Source of the DNA: Pseudomonas violetae
GTDB lineage: Bacteria > Pseudomonadota > Gammaproteobacteria > Pseudomonadales > Pseudomonadaceae
Reading direction: 5' to 3'
Length of the DNA: 64,000 bases
Assembly: GCF_023072615.1 (NCBI RefSeq)
Contig: NZ_JAKNRW010000004.1
Span: forward strand, 367,562-431,561
Position numbers and translations under genes: made by a program. Each line of letters begins with the position of its first letter. Position 1 is the stretch's first letter. The notes under the pieces were generated by a model. The model was not told the origin of the DNA, searched no databases, and saw only the letters and a list, made by a program, of their open reading frames with translations. Below, piece after piece: positions 1 to 7,965 of this stretch.

Positions 1-323
1 TCTTCAGGCCAGCATTCGCCGTCGAGTTTTTTCACATCGAGCTTGGCTTTGGGCAGGTTCCAGTCGTATTCGTTACGCTCGGAAAGACCGGCAACGCTCT
101 GGCCGCGGGTCTTGAGGGTCTGAATCACTTCTTCGCCATCGCGGCGCAGGCGCAGGGCAACCTTGGCGCGAGCCAGGTCGCGCTCAGGCGTGTCGAAGTA
201 CTGGTTCATCAGTTCACGGCGTTCCCAGCCACTTTTGTTGCGTTTTTTCAGTAGCGGGTGCTCGCGTAGAGCAGCGAGGGTTTCGCGGCTGACGCGGAGT
301 TTGATTTCGGTTTCTTTCTGCAT
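1..323 (-). CDS. CYTH domain-containing inorganic triphosphatase (partial, 3' end outside window)
   Basis: The minus-strand reading frame starts at the ATG complementary to 321-323 and runs off the left edge, giving about 107 N-terminal residues (MQKETEIKLRVS at the start). The ETEIK stretch is the ExExK signature of the CYTH (triphosphate tunnel) superfamily, and the arginine-rich segment LRLRRDGEEV a little further on fits the tunnel wall. Bacterial members (YgiF type) hydrolyse inorganic triphosphate and usually carry a C-terminal CHAD domain, which would lie outside the window. It is divergent from argE with about 156 bp between the two starts. The family call is firm; the exact substrate is inferred from the family. 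Confidence 0.85.
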   Translation of the reverse strand, partial: MQKETEIKLRVSRETLAALREHPLLKKRNKSGWERRELMNQYFDTPERDLARAKVALRLRRDGEEVIQTLKTRGQSVAGLSERNEYDWNLPKAKLDVKKLDGECWPE

Positions 324-479
324 GGCCGGAAAATCCAGGATCGGGAGCGCAGCCGGGGGAATGTGTGGCTGCCAAGGCCGTGCAGTGTACAGGACTCATC
401 CACCCTCCGCGCCGCGACGGTTTATTCCTGTCGCTGGATGGCTCTATGATGGACTTCAATTCGGGAGTTGGAGTCAGCG

Positions 480-1649
480 ATGCCTTTGCCGTCCATGAAA
501 GATCAGTTCGCTGCGCTGATCGCCGCACCGTCCGTCAGTTGCACCCAGGCCAGCCTCGATCAGACCAACCGCCCGGTCATCGACTTACTGGCCACCTGGC
601 TGGGCGACTTGGGTTTCGCCTGCGATATCCAGCAGGTCAGCCCCGGTAAATTTAATCTGCTCGCCAGCTACGGTTCCGGCCCCGGCGGCCTGGTGCTGGC
701 CGGGCATAGCGACACCGTGCCGTTCGATGGCGCCTTGTGGCAGACCGATCCGTTGAAGCTCACCGAAGTCGACGGCCGCTGGGTGGGTCTGGGCAGCTGC
801 GACATGAAGGGCTTTTTTGCCCTGATCATCGAAGCCGTCATCCCTTTGCTCGACCAACCGTTCAAGCAACCGCTGATGATCCTCGCCACCTGCGACGAAG
901 AAAGCTCGATGTCCGGTGCCCGCGCGCTTGCTGCAGCCGGACGTCCGCTGGGGCGTGCAGCAGTGATCGGCGAACCGACCGGGCTGAAGCCGATTCGCAT
1001 GCACAAGGGCATCATGATGGAGCGCATCGACATTCTCGGGCAGAGTGGCCATTCCTCGGACCCGCGCCTGGGCCACAGTGCGCTCGAAGCGATGCACGAT
1101 GCCATCGGTGAGCTGCGTGGCCTGCGCCTGCTGTGGCAGCGCGAATTTCGTAACCCGCAGTTCGGCGTACCCACGCCGACCATGAACTTCGGGTGTATCC
1201 ACGGCGGCGACAACCCCAACCGGATCTGCGGGCAGTGCTCCCTCGAGTTTGATTTGCGCCCGTTGCCGGGCATGGACCCAAAGGCGTTGCGCGCAGAGAT
1301 TTTGCAGAGGCTCAAGCCGGTAGCCGAGCGGCATCAGGTGAAGATCGATTACGCGCCGCTGTTCCCTGAAGTGCCGCCCTTCGAGCAGGCGCAAGACTCA
1401 GAGTTGGTGCGCATTGCCGAAAAGCTCACCGGTCATATAGCCGAAGCAGTGGCGTTCGGCACCGAAGCGCCTTATCTTCAGCGCCTTGGTTGTGAAACGC
1501 TGGTGCTTGGCCCAGGGGATATAGCCTGTGCGCACCAGCCGGGGGAATACCTCGAAATGTCACGTTTGCAGCCTACGGTGCATCTATTACGTCAACTGAT
1601 TGAATATTACTGCCTGACACCGGCCCAAACCCCGATGCCTGGCGGCTAA
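480..1649 (+). CDS. argE: Acetylornithine deacetylase
   Basis: M20 family zinc peptidase of 389 residues. It removes the acetyl group from N2-acetylornithine to give ornithine in arginine synthesis. Metal-site motifs are visible: GHSDTVP (His76, Asp78), GLGSCDMKG (Asp108), CDEES (Glu140/141), and a C-terminal AHQPGE histidine. The ATG at 480 is preferred over a TTG at 468 in the same frame because GGAG lies about 10-15 bases upstream and the protein then begins MPLPSMKDQF. It is followed on the same strand by argA after 182 bp. Pseudomonads mostly use the ArgJ cycle for this step, so ArgE may be an auxiliary or related deacetylase; the motif and context support for the name is good. Confidence 0.9.
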   Translation: MPLPSMKDQFAALIAAPSVSCTQASLDQTNRPVIDLLATWLGDLGFACDIQQVSPGKFNLLASYGSGPGGLVLAGHSDTVPFDGALWQTDPLKLTEVDGRWVGLGSCDMKGFFALIIEAVIPLLDQPFKQPLMILATCDEESSMSGARALAAAGRPLGRAAVIGEPTGLKPIRMHKGIMMERIDILGQSGHSSDPRLGHSALEAMHDAIGELRGLRLLWQREFRNPQFGVPTPTMNFGCIHGGDNPNRICGQCSLEFDLRPLPGMDPKALRAEILQRLKPVAERHQVKIDYAPLFPEVPPFEQAQDSELVRIAEKLTGHIAEAVAFGTEAPYLQRLGCETLVLGPGDIACAHQPGEYLEMSRLQPTVHLLRQLIEYYCLTPAQTPMPGG

Positions 1650-1831
1650 ACACAATCCCCTGTGGGAGCGGTGTTTCGGCCGGCAGACCGTTTAAATTGT
1701 CGGGGTTCAAACCCCTATTCATGAGGAGAGCGCGCGTGTCGCCAAGCCTGTTCCGACGATAACCATCAGCCCGCTGTGCGTTGTTCCGTTTCGCCCATTT
1801 TTTGGCTGCTATTTATTACAGGCCCAGGTTC

Positions 1832-3130
1832 ATGCCCGAATACGTTAATTGGCTTCGTCACGCTTCCCCATACATCAACGCCCATCGCGATTGCACCTTC
1901 GTCGTCATGCTGCCCGGCGATGGCGTGGAACATCCGAACTTCGGCAACATCGTCCATGACCTGGTGCTGCTGCACAGCCTGGGCGTGCGGCTGGTGCTGG
2001 TCCACGGTTCCCGTCCCCAGATCGAAGCCCGCCTGGCTGCCCGAGGCCTGACCCCGCATTACCACCATGGGATGCGCATCACCGATGCCGCCACCCTTGA
2101 GTGCGTGATCGATGCCGTCGGTCAGTTGCGGATCGCCATCGAAGCGCGGCTGTCGATGGACATGGCGTCATCGCCGATGCAGGGCTCGCGCCTGCGGGTG
2201 ACCAGCGGCAATCTGGTGACCGCACGGCCGATAGGCGTGCTGGAAGGGGTTGATTATCACCATACCGGTGAAGTGCGTCGGGTCGACCGCAAAGGCATCA
2301 ATCGCCTGCTGGACGAGCGCTCCATCGTGTTGTTGTCGCCTTTGGGTTATTCGCCAACCGGCGAGATATTCAACCTGGCTTGCGAAGACGTCGCGACCCG
2401 CGCCGCCATCGACCTGGGCGCCGACAAACTGTTGCTGTTCGGTGCCGACCTGGGCCTGATCGACGAGAACGGACGCTTGGTGCGCGAGTTACGTCCCCAG
2501 CAGGTGCCGGCCCACCTGTTGCGCCTGGGCAACAACTATCAGGGTGAACTGCTCGATGCCGCCGCCGAAGCTTGCCGAGGCGGTGTCGCGCGCAGTCATA
2601 TCGTCAGTTATGCCGAAGACGGTGCGCTGCTGACCGAGCTCTTCACCCGCGACGGTGGCGGTACGCTGGTGGCCCAGGAGCAATTCGAAATCGTGCGCGA
2701 AGCGGCGATCGAAGACGTGGGTGGATTACTGGATCTGATCAGCCCGCTGGAAGAACAGGGAATCCTGGTGCGTCGTTCCCGCGAGGTACTGGAGCGCGAG
2801 ATCGAGCAGTTCAGCGTGGTCGAGCGCGAAGGCATGATTATCGCTTGTGCAGCGCTGTATCAGATTGCCGATTCGGATACGGGTGAGCTGGCGTGCCTGG
2901 CGGTAAACCCGGAGTACCGGCACGGCGGCCGTGGCGATGAACTGCTGGAGCGCATTGAGACTCGCGCCCGGGCCCAGGGCTTGAAAACCCTGTTCGTACT
3001 GACGACCCGCACGGCCCACTGGTTCCGCGAGCGTGGGTTTGTGCCAAGTAGCGTGGACCGGCTGCCGTCGGCGCGAGCGTCGCTGTACAACTATCAGCGA
3101 AATTCGAAGATCTTCGAAAAAACCCTGTAA
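1832..3130 (+). CDS. argA: Amino-acid N-acetyltransferase (N-acetylglutamate synthase)
   Basis: Classical ArgA of 432 residues with an N-terminal amino-acid-kinase-like domain (VLVHGSRPQIEARL around residues 52-65, the arginine-sensing half) and a C-terminal GNAT acetyltransferase domain (LACLAVNPEYRHGGRG and RTAHWFRERGF near the end). It makes N-acetylglutamate from glutamate and acetyl-CoA, the first committed step of arginine synthesis, and is normally inhibited by arginine. The frame is open 17 codons further upstream from a TTG at 1781, but the ATG at 1832 gives the usual family N-terminus MPEYVNWLRHASPYINAHRD. A repeat that can form a long hairpin follows the gene. Confidence 0.95.
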   Translation: MPEYVNWLRHASPYINAHRDCTFVVMLPGDGVEHPNFGNIVHDLVLLHSLGVRLVLVHGSRPQIEARLAARGLTPHYHHGMRITDAATLECVIDAVGQLRIAIEARLSMDMASSPMQGSRLRVTSGNLVTARPIGVLEGVDYHHTGEVRRVDRKGINRLLDERSIVLLSPLGYSPTGEIFNLACEDVATRAAIDLGADKLLLFGADLGLIDENGRLVRELRPQQVPAHLLRLGNNYQGELLDAAAEACRGGVARSHIVSYAEDGALLTELFTRDGGGTLVAQEQFEIVREAAIEDVGGLLDLISPLEEQGILVRRSREVLEREIEQFSVVEREGMIIACAALYQIADSDTGELACLAVNPEYRHGGRGDELLERIETRARAQGLKTLFVLTTRTAHWFRERGFVPSSVDRLPSARASLYNYQRNSKIFEKTL

Positions 3131-3139
3131 CGCGATCCT

Positions 3140-3219
3140 CTGTAGGCGCTGCCGCAGGCTGCGGTCTTTTGACTTGTTTTTTTAGATCAAAAGATCGCAG
3201 CCTGCGGCAGCTCTACAGG
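3140..3219. repeat. Inverted intergenic repeat downstream of argA
   Basis: Two arms of roughly 30 bases face each other: the left reads CTGTAGGCGCTGCCGCAGGC and onward to TCTTTTGA, and the right starts TCAAAAGATCGCAGCCTGCG and ends CTACAG. Together they form a long imperfect hairpin. It lies between argA and the tauA relic and matches the general form of Pseudomonas extragenic palindromes, although its sequence differs from the GTGGGAGCGGG class found elsewhere in this window. It could serve as a terminator for argA. Confidence 0.75.
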
Positions 3220-3229
3220 GGGATTGCGT

Positions 3230-3640
3230 TTACTCCACATATTTCGAGCTGACATACGCCGAATAATCCGGCAGCACCGCCTCGACCTTGCCCTGCTCCT
3301 TCAAGAACCTCGCCGTCTCGCCGATCGCCTTGGCCGTGCCGCCTTACAGCCGCGCGGTAGTCTGTTGTGCCTTGGCGTCCGGGAACGCTGAACCCGCAAG
3401 CAACTCAGGCACATCGGCGGAAGCAATGGCGGTGACCGCCTCCGGCCCGCTGTTGCAGCGGCGCCAATCGATATTCTGGCCAATGGTTTGCTCGTACAGG
3501 CCGTCTGCCTGCGGCACTTTGCTGGGATCGATACCGGTTTGATATCTGACCGTGAGGTTTGACGCGTGAGCGCTGAATGAAATTAAAGCCGATACACAAA
3601 CTGTAACAATTGGGTTGGATAGTGCGCGCTTGATTGTCAT
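3230..3640 (-). pseudogene. tauA: Relic of a taurine ABC transporter substrate-binding protein gene (tauA)
   Basis: Reading from the ATG at 3640 on the minus strand there is a signal-peptide-like start, then LTVRYQTGIDPSKVPQADG and IDWRRCNSGPEAVTAIASADV, which is the N-terminal lobe of a TauA-type periplasmic binding protein. The next residues, SAFPDAKAQQTT, belong near the C-terminus of the family. An in-frame stop follows at 3344-3346, and the same frame then continues as GGTAKAIGETARFLKEQGKV to a final stop at 3230-3232. Only about 136 codons remain of a family of roughly 320-340, so some 190-200 central codons are missing. This is a non-functional remnant in the sulfur-starvation region; no tauBCD genes are nearby. 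Confidence 0.85.
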
Positions 3641-3709
3641 GGTCAGGCCTTCGATGAGAGGAAATAGGGGGCTCCCTTAAATCTAATCGAACTAAAAAAT
3701 AACAAATTA

Positions 3710-3781
3710 ATATCCTTTAAGAATTAGCTTGTAGGCTCACTTCCCTTGGGACGGGCCCTGCGCTCAATTCCTAAAGGATAT
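3710..3781. repeat. 16-nt inverted repeat, arms 40 nt apart
   Basis: ATATCCTTTAAGAATT at 3710-3725 and AATTCCTAAAGGATAT at 3766-3781 are inverted copies matching at 15 of 16 positions, separated by 40 bases. The spacing is about four helical turns between arms, which would suit a pair of regulator sites, but the arms could equally be remnants of a mobile element lost when tauA decayed. The function is unknown. Confidence 0.6.
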
Positions 3782-3930
3782 AAAGAACGCATCGGATGCT
3801 TCACGTTGGATTTATGCCGCGGGCATTAACCGGCAGAGACCCGATTTACGGAGTTAGACTATGGTCGTAGTTACATACGGTTACGATTGACTTGCGGGTC
3901 ACGGTCTGGCGCTAATCACAAACCCTAGGA

Positions 3931-3951
3931 TCCCGGGCATTCGACCCGGGG
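3931..3951 (+). promoter_or_regulatory. Leader hairpin of porin 1 (loop CATTCGA)
   Basis: TCCCGGG at 3931-3937, loop CATTCGA at 3938-3944 and CCCGGGG at 3945-3951 form a 7-bp stem (six Watson-Crick pairs and one T-G pair) 38 nt before the ATG of the porin at 3990. The leader of the next porin (5631-5651) has the same 7-nt loop on a stem of different sequence. The preserved loop and compensatory stem suggest a functional RNA element; its role is unknown. Confidence 0.55.
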
Positions 3952-3989
3952 CCAGGAATACAAAAATTAGAAACGAGAGGAGCTCAAAA

Positions 3990-5318
3990 ATGAACAAGTC
4001 CACCTTGGCCTTGGCCGTGGCCGTAGGGGTTATGGCGCAGCAGGCAGGCGCCGCAGGTTTCATTGAAGACAGCAAGGCTTCCGTCAGTTCTCGCACCATG
4101 TACTTCAACGCCGACCCTCGCGAAGGCACCGCCAACGATCAGCGGGAAACTGCTCAGGGTTTCAAGTTCGATTACATGTCGGGTTTCACCCAAGGCATGG
4201 TGGGTTTCGGCTTTGACGCCCAGGCGCTGGCGGCCATCCATCTGGACGGTGGCCGCGGTCATCACCCGGACAACAACTCATTCTTCCCAAGTGACAGTGA
4301 CGGTTCGGCATCCGATCCGTGGAGCCGCGTAGCCGGTAACGTCAAGGCACGCATCTCGAAAACCGAAGCCCACCTCGGTGGCGCCTTGCAACCGAGCATG
4401 CCGGTACTGATCGCGAACGACAGCCGCGTGCTGCCACAGACCTTCGAAGGCGGCACCATCACCTCGAAGGAAATCGACAACGTTACGTTCAACGTCGGCC
4501 AGCTTGAGCACGCAGCAGGCCGGGCGTCGTCGAACAGCACCGGTCTGGCTGTGGCTGGCGGCACTGAAGAAAGCAACAAATTCCGTTACGGCGGTGCTGA
4601 CTGGAAGGTCACCAAGGACCTGATGCTGCAGTACTACTACGCGAACCTCGAAGACTACTACAAGCAGCATTTCCTTGGTCTGGTACACGTCTACCCGATC
4701 AGCGCCACTCAGTCGTTCAAGACTGACCTGCGCTATTTCGACAGCAGCTCCGACGGCAAGAATGGTGATGCGGGTTACCGCTTCAACAACAACGGCGGTT
4801 ACGCGAAGAACCCGGGCGAGGTGGATAACCAGACCTGGAGTGCCATGTTCACCTATACGCTGGGTCCGAACGCCTTCTTGCTGGGTCATCAGCGTGTCAG
4901 CGATGACGGTGGTTTCGTCTACCTGAACCAGGGCAGTGTGGTCGACGGCAACGGTCGCAACGAAGGAGCTGGCGGTGCGAGCTTCTACCTGTTCACCGAT
5001 GCCATGGTTAACGGCTTCGTACGTGCGGGCGAGAACACGACATTCGGTCAGTACACCTTTGACTTCGCATCCATGGGTGTTCCAGGACTGAAGGCCTCGG
5101 CCGCTTATCTGCGTGGTGAGGACATCAAGGCCACTAATGGCGTTGGCAAAGACCAAACTGAGTGGGAGCGCGACCTGCGTGTGGATTACGTGATCCAGAC
5201 CGGCGCACTCAAGGGGTTCGGTACGACCCTGCGTCACGGCACTTACCGTGGCGACACCAATATCTCTGCGCAAGACCAGACTCGTCTGATCTTCAACTAC
5301 ACCTATAGCTTCTTGTAA
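3990..5318 (+). CDS. OprD-family outer-membrane porin (first of a tandem pair)
   Basis: A 442-residue protein with a signal peptide (MNKSTLALAVAVGVMAQQAGA, cleavage near residue 22) followed by GFIEDSKAS, the usual mature start of OprD-family porins. The body has alternating beta strands with aromatic girdles and ends LIFNYTYSFL, typical of an outer-membrane barrel with a C-terminal aromatic residue. OprD-type porins take up small organic anions or basic amino acids. The substrate is not readable from the sequence, but the position between a tauA relic and lsfA-ssuEADCBF suggests sulfonates or related sulfur compounds. GAGAGGAG precedes the ATG. The start is closely related to that of the next porin, consistent with an old tandem duplication. 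Confidence 0.9.
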   Translation: MNKSTLALAVAVGVMAQQAGAAGFIEDSKASVSSRTMYFNADPREGTANDQRETAQGFKFDYMSGFTQGMVGFGFDAQALAAIHLDGGRGHHPDNNSFFPSDSDGSASDPWSRVAGNVKARISKTEAHLGGALQPSMPVLIANDSRVLPQTFEGGTITSKEIDNVTFNVGQLEHAAGRASSNSTGLAVAGGTEESNKFRYGGADWKVTKDLMLQYYYANLEDYYKQHFLGLVHVYPISATQSFKTDLRYFDSSSDGKNGDAGYRFNNNGGYAKNPGEVDNQTWSAMFTYTLGPNAFLLGHQRVSDDGGFVYLNQGSVVDGNGRNEGAGGASFYLFTDAMVNGFVRAGENTTFGQYTFDFASMGVPGLKASAAYLRGEDIKATNGVGKDQTEWERDLRVDYVIQTGALKGFGTTLRHGTYRGDTNISAQDQTRLIFNYTYSFL

Positions 5319-5330
5319 ACCAATACGGGA

Positions 5331-5366
5331 AAAGCCCTGCCGAATGGCGGGGTTTTTTTTCGGCTT
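5331..5366 (+). terminator. Intrinsic terminator of porin 1
   Basis: CCCTGCC at 5335-5341 pairs with GGCGGGG at 5346-5352 around the loop GAAT and is followed by eight T residues. Outer AAAAGCC/GGCTTTT can extend the pairing. Confidence 0.9.
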
Positions 5367-5684
5367 TTTTCTTATATTCCCGTTCGGTCTTAATATGTAA
5401 TTTATTATTCCTTTTGGATTTTATCGCGACGCAATAAAGTACGAACCACCAGGGCCGATATCAAGCGTCCTGACGCGATCTAATACCATCCCTTTATTTC
5501 TGGATGGCATTAAAAAGAGTGAAATTAATATTCATCCGTTTACCATGCGGCCCCATTTTCCTTGGTCAGACGCCCGAGGTAGACGTATCAAGCTGTGATC
5601 TGGGGTTTGCGGTCACCGCGCATTTCAGGATTCAGAGCATTCGACTCTGGACCGAAAAAAATGAGAGACGATAGGAGCGAAACA
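5367..5684. other. Intergenic region between the two porins
   Basis: No gene is visible here. The stretch is AT-rich at 5370-5455, has a short inverted repeat CCATCC/GGATGG at about 5486-5507, and ends with the leader hairpin of porin 2. The size, the separate terminator before it and the AT-rich part suggest that porin 2 has its own promoter. Confidence 0.55.
5631..5651 (+). promoter_or_regulatory. Leader hairpin of porin 2 (loop CATTCGA)
   Basis: TTCAGAG at 5631-5637, loop CATTCGA at 5638-5644 and CTCTGGA at 5645-5651 form a 7-bp stem (one T-G pair) 33 nt before the ATG at 5685. The loop is identical to that of the porin 1 leader while the stem differs and still pairs. Confidence 0.55.
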
Positions 5685-7019
5685 ATGAACAAGCCCAACT
5701 TGGCCCTGGCTGTGGCCGTAGGGATTTTGGCGCAGCAGGCAGGCGCCGCCGGATTCATCGAAGACAGCAAGGCCACCCTGGGGCTGCGTAACTTCTACAT
5801 CAACACCGATAACCGTGACGGTGCCGGCGCCAATAAAAACGAAGAATGGGGCCAAGGCTTCGACTTGCGTTTCATCTCCGGTTACACCGAGGGTACTGTT
5901 GGCTTCGGTATCGATGCAATTGGCCTGTTGGGCGTCCGGCTGGACTCCGGGGGCGGCACTAACGGTGCGACGGCCACTTCTTATGGCGGCACCGTGTTCC
6001 CGAGCAAGTCCAACGGCGAAGCGGTTGATAATTTTTCCAGCCTGGGCCTGACTGCCAAGGCCAAGATTTCCCAGACTGAGTTGAAGCTGGGCACCTTGCA
6101 GCCGAAGAACCCCGTCATTTCGACCAACGACGGTCGTCTGTTGCCACAAACCTGGCAGGGCGGCCAGATTACTTCCGGCGAGATCAAGGACCTGACTCTG
6201 GTCGGCGGTCAGATTGAGCACGTCAAAGGCCGTAACTCCAGCAACAATGAACAGCTGTCGATCGGCGGTGCCAACGCTCGTGTCGCCAACAGCAACAAGT
6301 TCATCTATGCCGGTGGTGACTACAAGATCACCAAAGACCTGACTGCCCAGTACTACTACGGCAACCTGGAAGATTTCTACAAGCAACACTTCCTGGGGCT
6401 GGTGCACAACTGGGCTATAGGGCCGGGCGTTCTGAAGTCTGATCTACGTTACTTCAACAGTTCGGATGACGGTGCCAACTCCAATACCGCTGCCTACTTC
6501 AGCAACGGTAACTACAATGGCGTGCCAAGCGGGAAAGGCCCGGTCGACAACAATCTGTACAGCGGTCTGTTCCTGTACACCGTTGCGGGTCACACCTTCG
6601 GCGGTGGCTACCAGGTCAGCAACGGCAGCAGTGATTTCCCTTGGCTGAACCAGGGCGACGGTTCGTCGAACTACACCATCACCGACATGCAGATCCAGAA
6701 GTTTGGACGTGCCGGCGAGAAAACCTGGCAGGTACGTTACTCGTACGACTTTGCTAAAGTTGGCGTTCCTGGCCTGACTGCTGGCGCTGTGTACCTCAAA
6801 GGTGGCGATATCGACACCGTAGGCACCAACCGCCAGCAAGTCGCTTCCGGTGCCTCGGAGTGGGAACGCGACTTTACCCTGGCCTACGTAGTACCTGAAG
6901 GCTCGTTGAAGAACGTCGGCGTCATGTGGAAAAACGCTACTTGGCGCACCGACATCCCGGGCGTTCGCGACCAGGACGAAAACCGCCTGATCCTCAGCTA
7001 TTCGATCCCGTTGTTGTAA
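5685..7019 (+). CDS. OprD-family outer-membrane porin (second of a tandem pair)
   Basis: A 444-residue porin with signal peptide MNKPNLALAVAVGILAQQAG and mature start GFIEDSKATLGLRNFYINTD, the OprD-family pattern. The C-terminus LILSYSIPLL suits a barrel terminal strand. The frame is open from 5595, but the ATG at 5685 has AGGAGC eight bases upstream and begins the signal peptide, so it is chosen. It shares long blocks with the upstream porin (for example KDL..QYYY.NLED.YKQHFLGLVH), showing tandem duplication followed by divergence. It precedes lsfA and the ssu operon, so a role in uptake during sulfur limitation is plausible but not proven. Confidence 0.9.
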   Translation: MNKPNLALAVAVGILAQQAGAAGFIEDSKATLGLRNFYINTDNRDGAGANKNEEWGQGFDLRFISGYTEGTVGFGIDAIGLLGVRLDSGGGTNGATATSYGGTVFPSKSNGEAVDNFSSLGLTAKAKISQTELKLGTLQPKNPVISTNDGRLLPQTWQGGQITSGEIKDLTLVGGQIEHVKGRNSSNNEQLSIGGANARVANSNKFIYAGGDYKITKDLTAQYYYGNLEDFYKQHFLGLVHNWAIGPGVLKSDLRYFNSSDDGANSNTAAYFSNGNYNGVPSGKGPVDNNLYSGLFLYTVAGHTFGGGYQVSNGSSDFPWLNQGDGSSNYTITDMQIQKFGRAGEKTWQVRYSYDFAKVGVPGLTAGAVYLKGGDIDTVGTNRQQVASGASEWERDFTLAYVVPEGSLKNVGVMWKNATWRTDIPGVRDQDENRLILSYSIPLL

Positions 7020-7046
7020 CAGCGCTCGCGTTACTGAAGTAGAAAG

Positions 7047-7082
7047 AAGCCCTGCCCGGCTTATCGCCGGGCGGGGCTTTTT
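7047..7082 (+). terminator. Intrinsic terminator of porin 2
   Basis: A 14-bp stem (7047-7060 with 7066-7079, one T-G pair) with loop TTATC is followed by a run of T residues. Confidence 0.92.
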
Positions 7083-7120
7083 GCGTCTTTCAGCCCATGT
7101 ATTTATATTCTTTTATGACC

Positions 7121-7129
7121 TAAACAAAT
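7121..7129 (+). promoter_or_regulatory. TAAACAAAT motif upstream of lsfA
   Basis: TAAACAAAT followed by an AT-rich stretch lies 75 nt before the lsfA ATG. The same nonamer, also followed by AT-rich sequence, occurs at 7966-7974 before ssuE. It may be part of a shared sulfur-starvation (CysB-type) control region; this is inferred from position only. Confidence 0.3.
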
Positions 7130-7204
7130 CGATATTTATTCTTTTTAATAGATAAATAACATAGGCACAGTTGAGCTCATCAAGTCCCCACCAGGAGCAG
7201 CACC

Positions 7205-7843
7205 ATGAGCCTCAGACTCGGCGATATCGCCCCCGACTTCGAACAGGATTCCAGCGCCGGCACCATTCGTTTTCATAAATGGCTGGGCGATAGCTGGGGC
7301 GTGCTGTTCTCCCACCCGGCGGACTTCACCCCGGTTTGCACCACCGAGCTGGGCTTTACCGCCAAGTTGAAAGACCAGTTCGCCGAACGCGGCGTCAAGG
7401 CGATCGCCCTGTCTGTGGACCCGGTGGATTCGCACCACAAATGGATCGAAGACATCAACGAGACCCAGGACACACAGGTCAATTTTCCGATTCTGGCTGA
7501 CGCTGATCGCAAGGTGTCGGACCTGTACGATCTGATCCATCCGAATGCCAACGACACCCTGACCGTACGTTCGCTGTTCGTGATCGACCCGAACAAGAAG
7601 GTGCGGCTCACTATCACTTACCCGGCAAGCACTGGCCGCAACTTCCATGAAATCCTGCGGGTAATCGACTCGCTGCAACTCACCGACAACTACAAGGTGG
7701 CGACCCCGGCCAACTGGCAGGACGGTGATGAAGTAGTGATCGTGCCATCGCTCAAGGACGAAGATGAGATCCATAAGCGCTTTCCCAAGGGCTATCGCGC
7801 GTTGAAGCCGTACTTGCGCCTGACGCCGCAACCGAACAGGTAA
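7205..7843 (+). CDS. lsfA: 1-Cys peroxiredoxin induced by sulfur starvation
   Basis: A 212-residue Prx6-type peroxiredoxin. The peroxidatic cysteine is Cys45 in the motif HPADFTPVCTTELG, and no resolving cysteine follows, as in 1-Cys enzymes. It reduces hydrogen peroxide and organic peroxides in the cytoplasm. LsfA is known from pseudomonads as a protein raised when sulfate is scarce and sulfonates are the sulfur source, and it commonly sits next to ssuEADCBF as here. AGGAGCAGCACC precedes the ATG. It has its own terminator, so it is transcribed separately from ssuE. Confidence 0.93.
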   Translation: MSLRLGDIAPDFEQDSSAGTIRFHKWLGDSWGVLFSHPADFTPVCTTELGFTAKLKDQFAERGVKAIALSVDPVDSHHKWIEDINETQDTQVNFPILADADRKVSDLYDLIHPNANDTLTVRSLFVIDPNKKVRLTITYPASTGRNFHEILRVIDSLQLTDNYKVATPANWQDGDEVVIVPSLKDEDEIHKRFPKGYRALKPYLRLTPQPNR

Positions 7844-7906
7844 CTCGCCAGCCTATTTCAGCCACCACAGTTCAGATCTATCAGCATCCATAAAGCAGGG
7901 GATTTC

Positions 7907-7929
7907 AGGCCGTTTCGGCGGCCTTTTTT
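7907..7929 (+). terminator. Intrinsic terminator of lsfA
   Basis: AGGCCG at 7907-7912 pairs with CGGCCT at 7919-7924 around TTTCGG, followed by a T run to 7929. Confidence 0.9.
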
Positions 7930-7965
7930 CGCCTGGAAATCCATTTTTCATATCTCCTAATCGCA

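Larger units (their letters stand above)
3641..3989. other. Intergenic region upstream of the first OprD-family porin
   Basis: No gene is visible in this 349-bp stretch. It holds an AT-rich segment (about 3680-3725), a 16-nt inverted repeat pair at 3710-3725 and 3766-3781, and a GC-rich hairpin just before the porin (3931-3951). It probably contains the porin promoter, but I cannot point to a convincing -35/-10 pair. Confidence 0.6.

Noticed and set aside
585..1394. Long minus-strand open frame opposite argE (269 codons)
   Set aside because: It lies wholly antisense to a gene with clear motifs, has no ribosome site or family resemblance, and is explained by GC-rich third positions.
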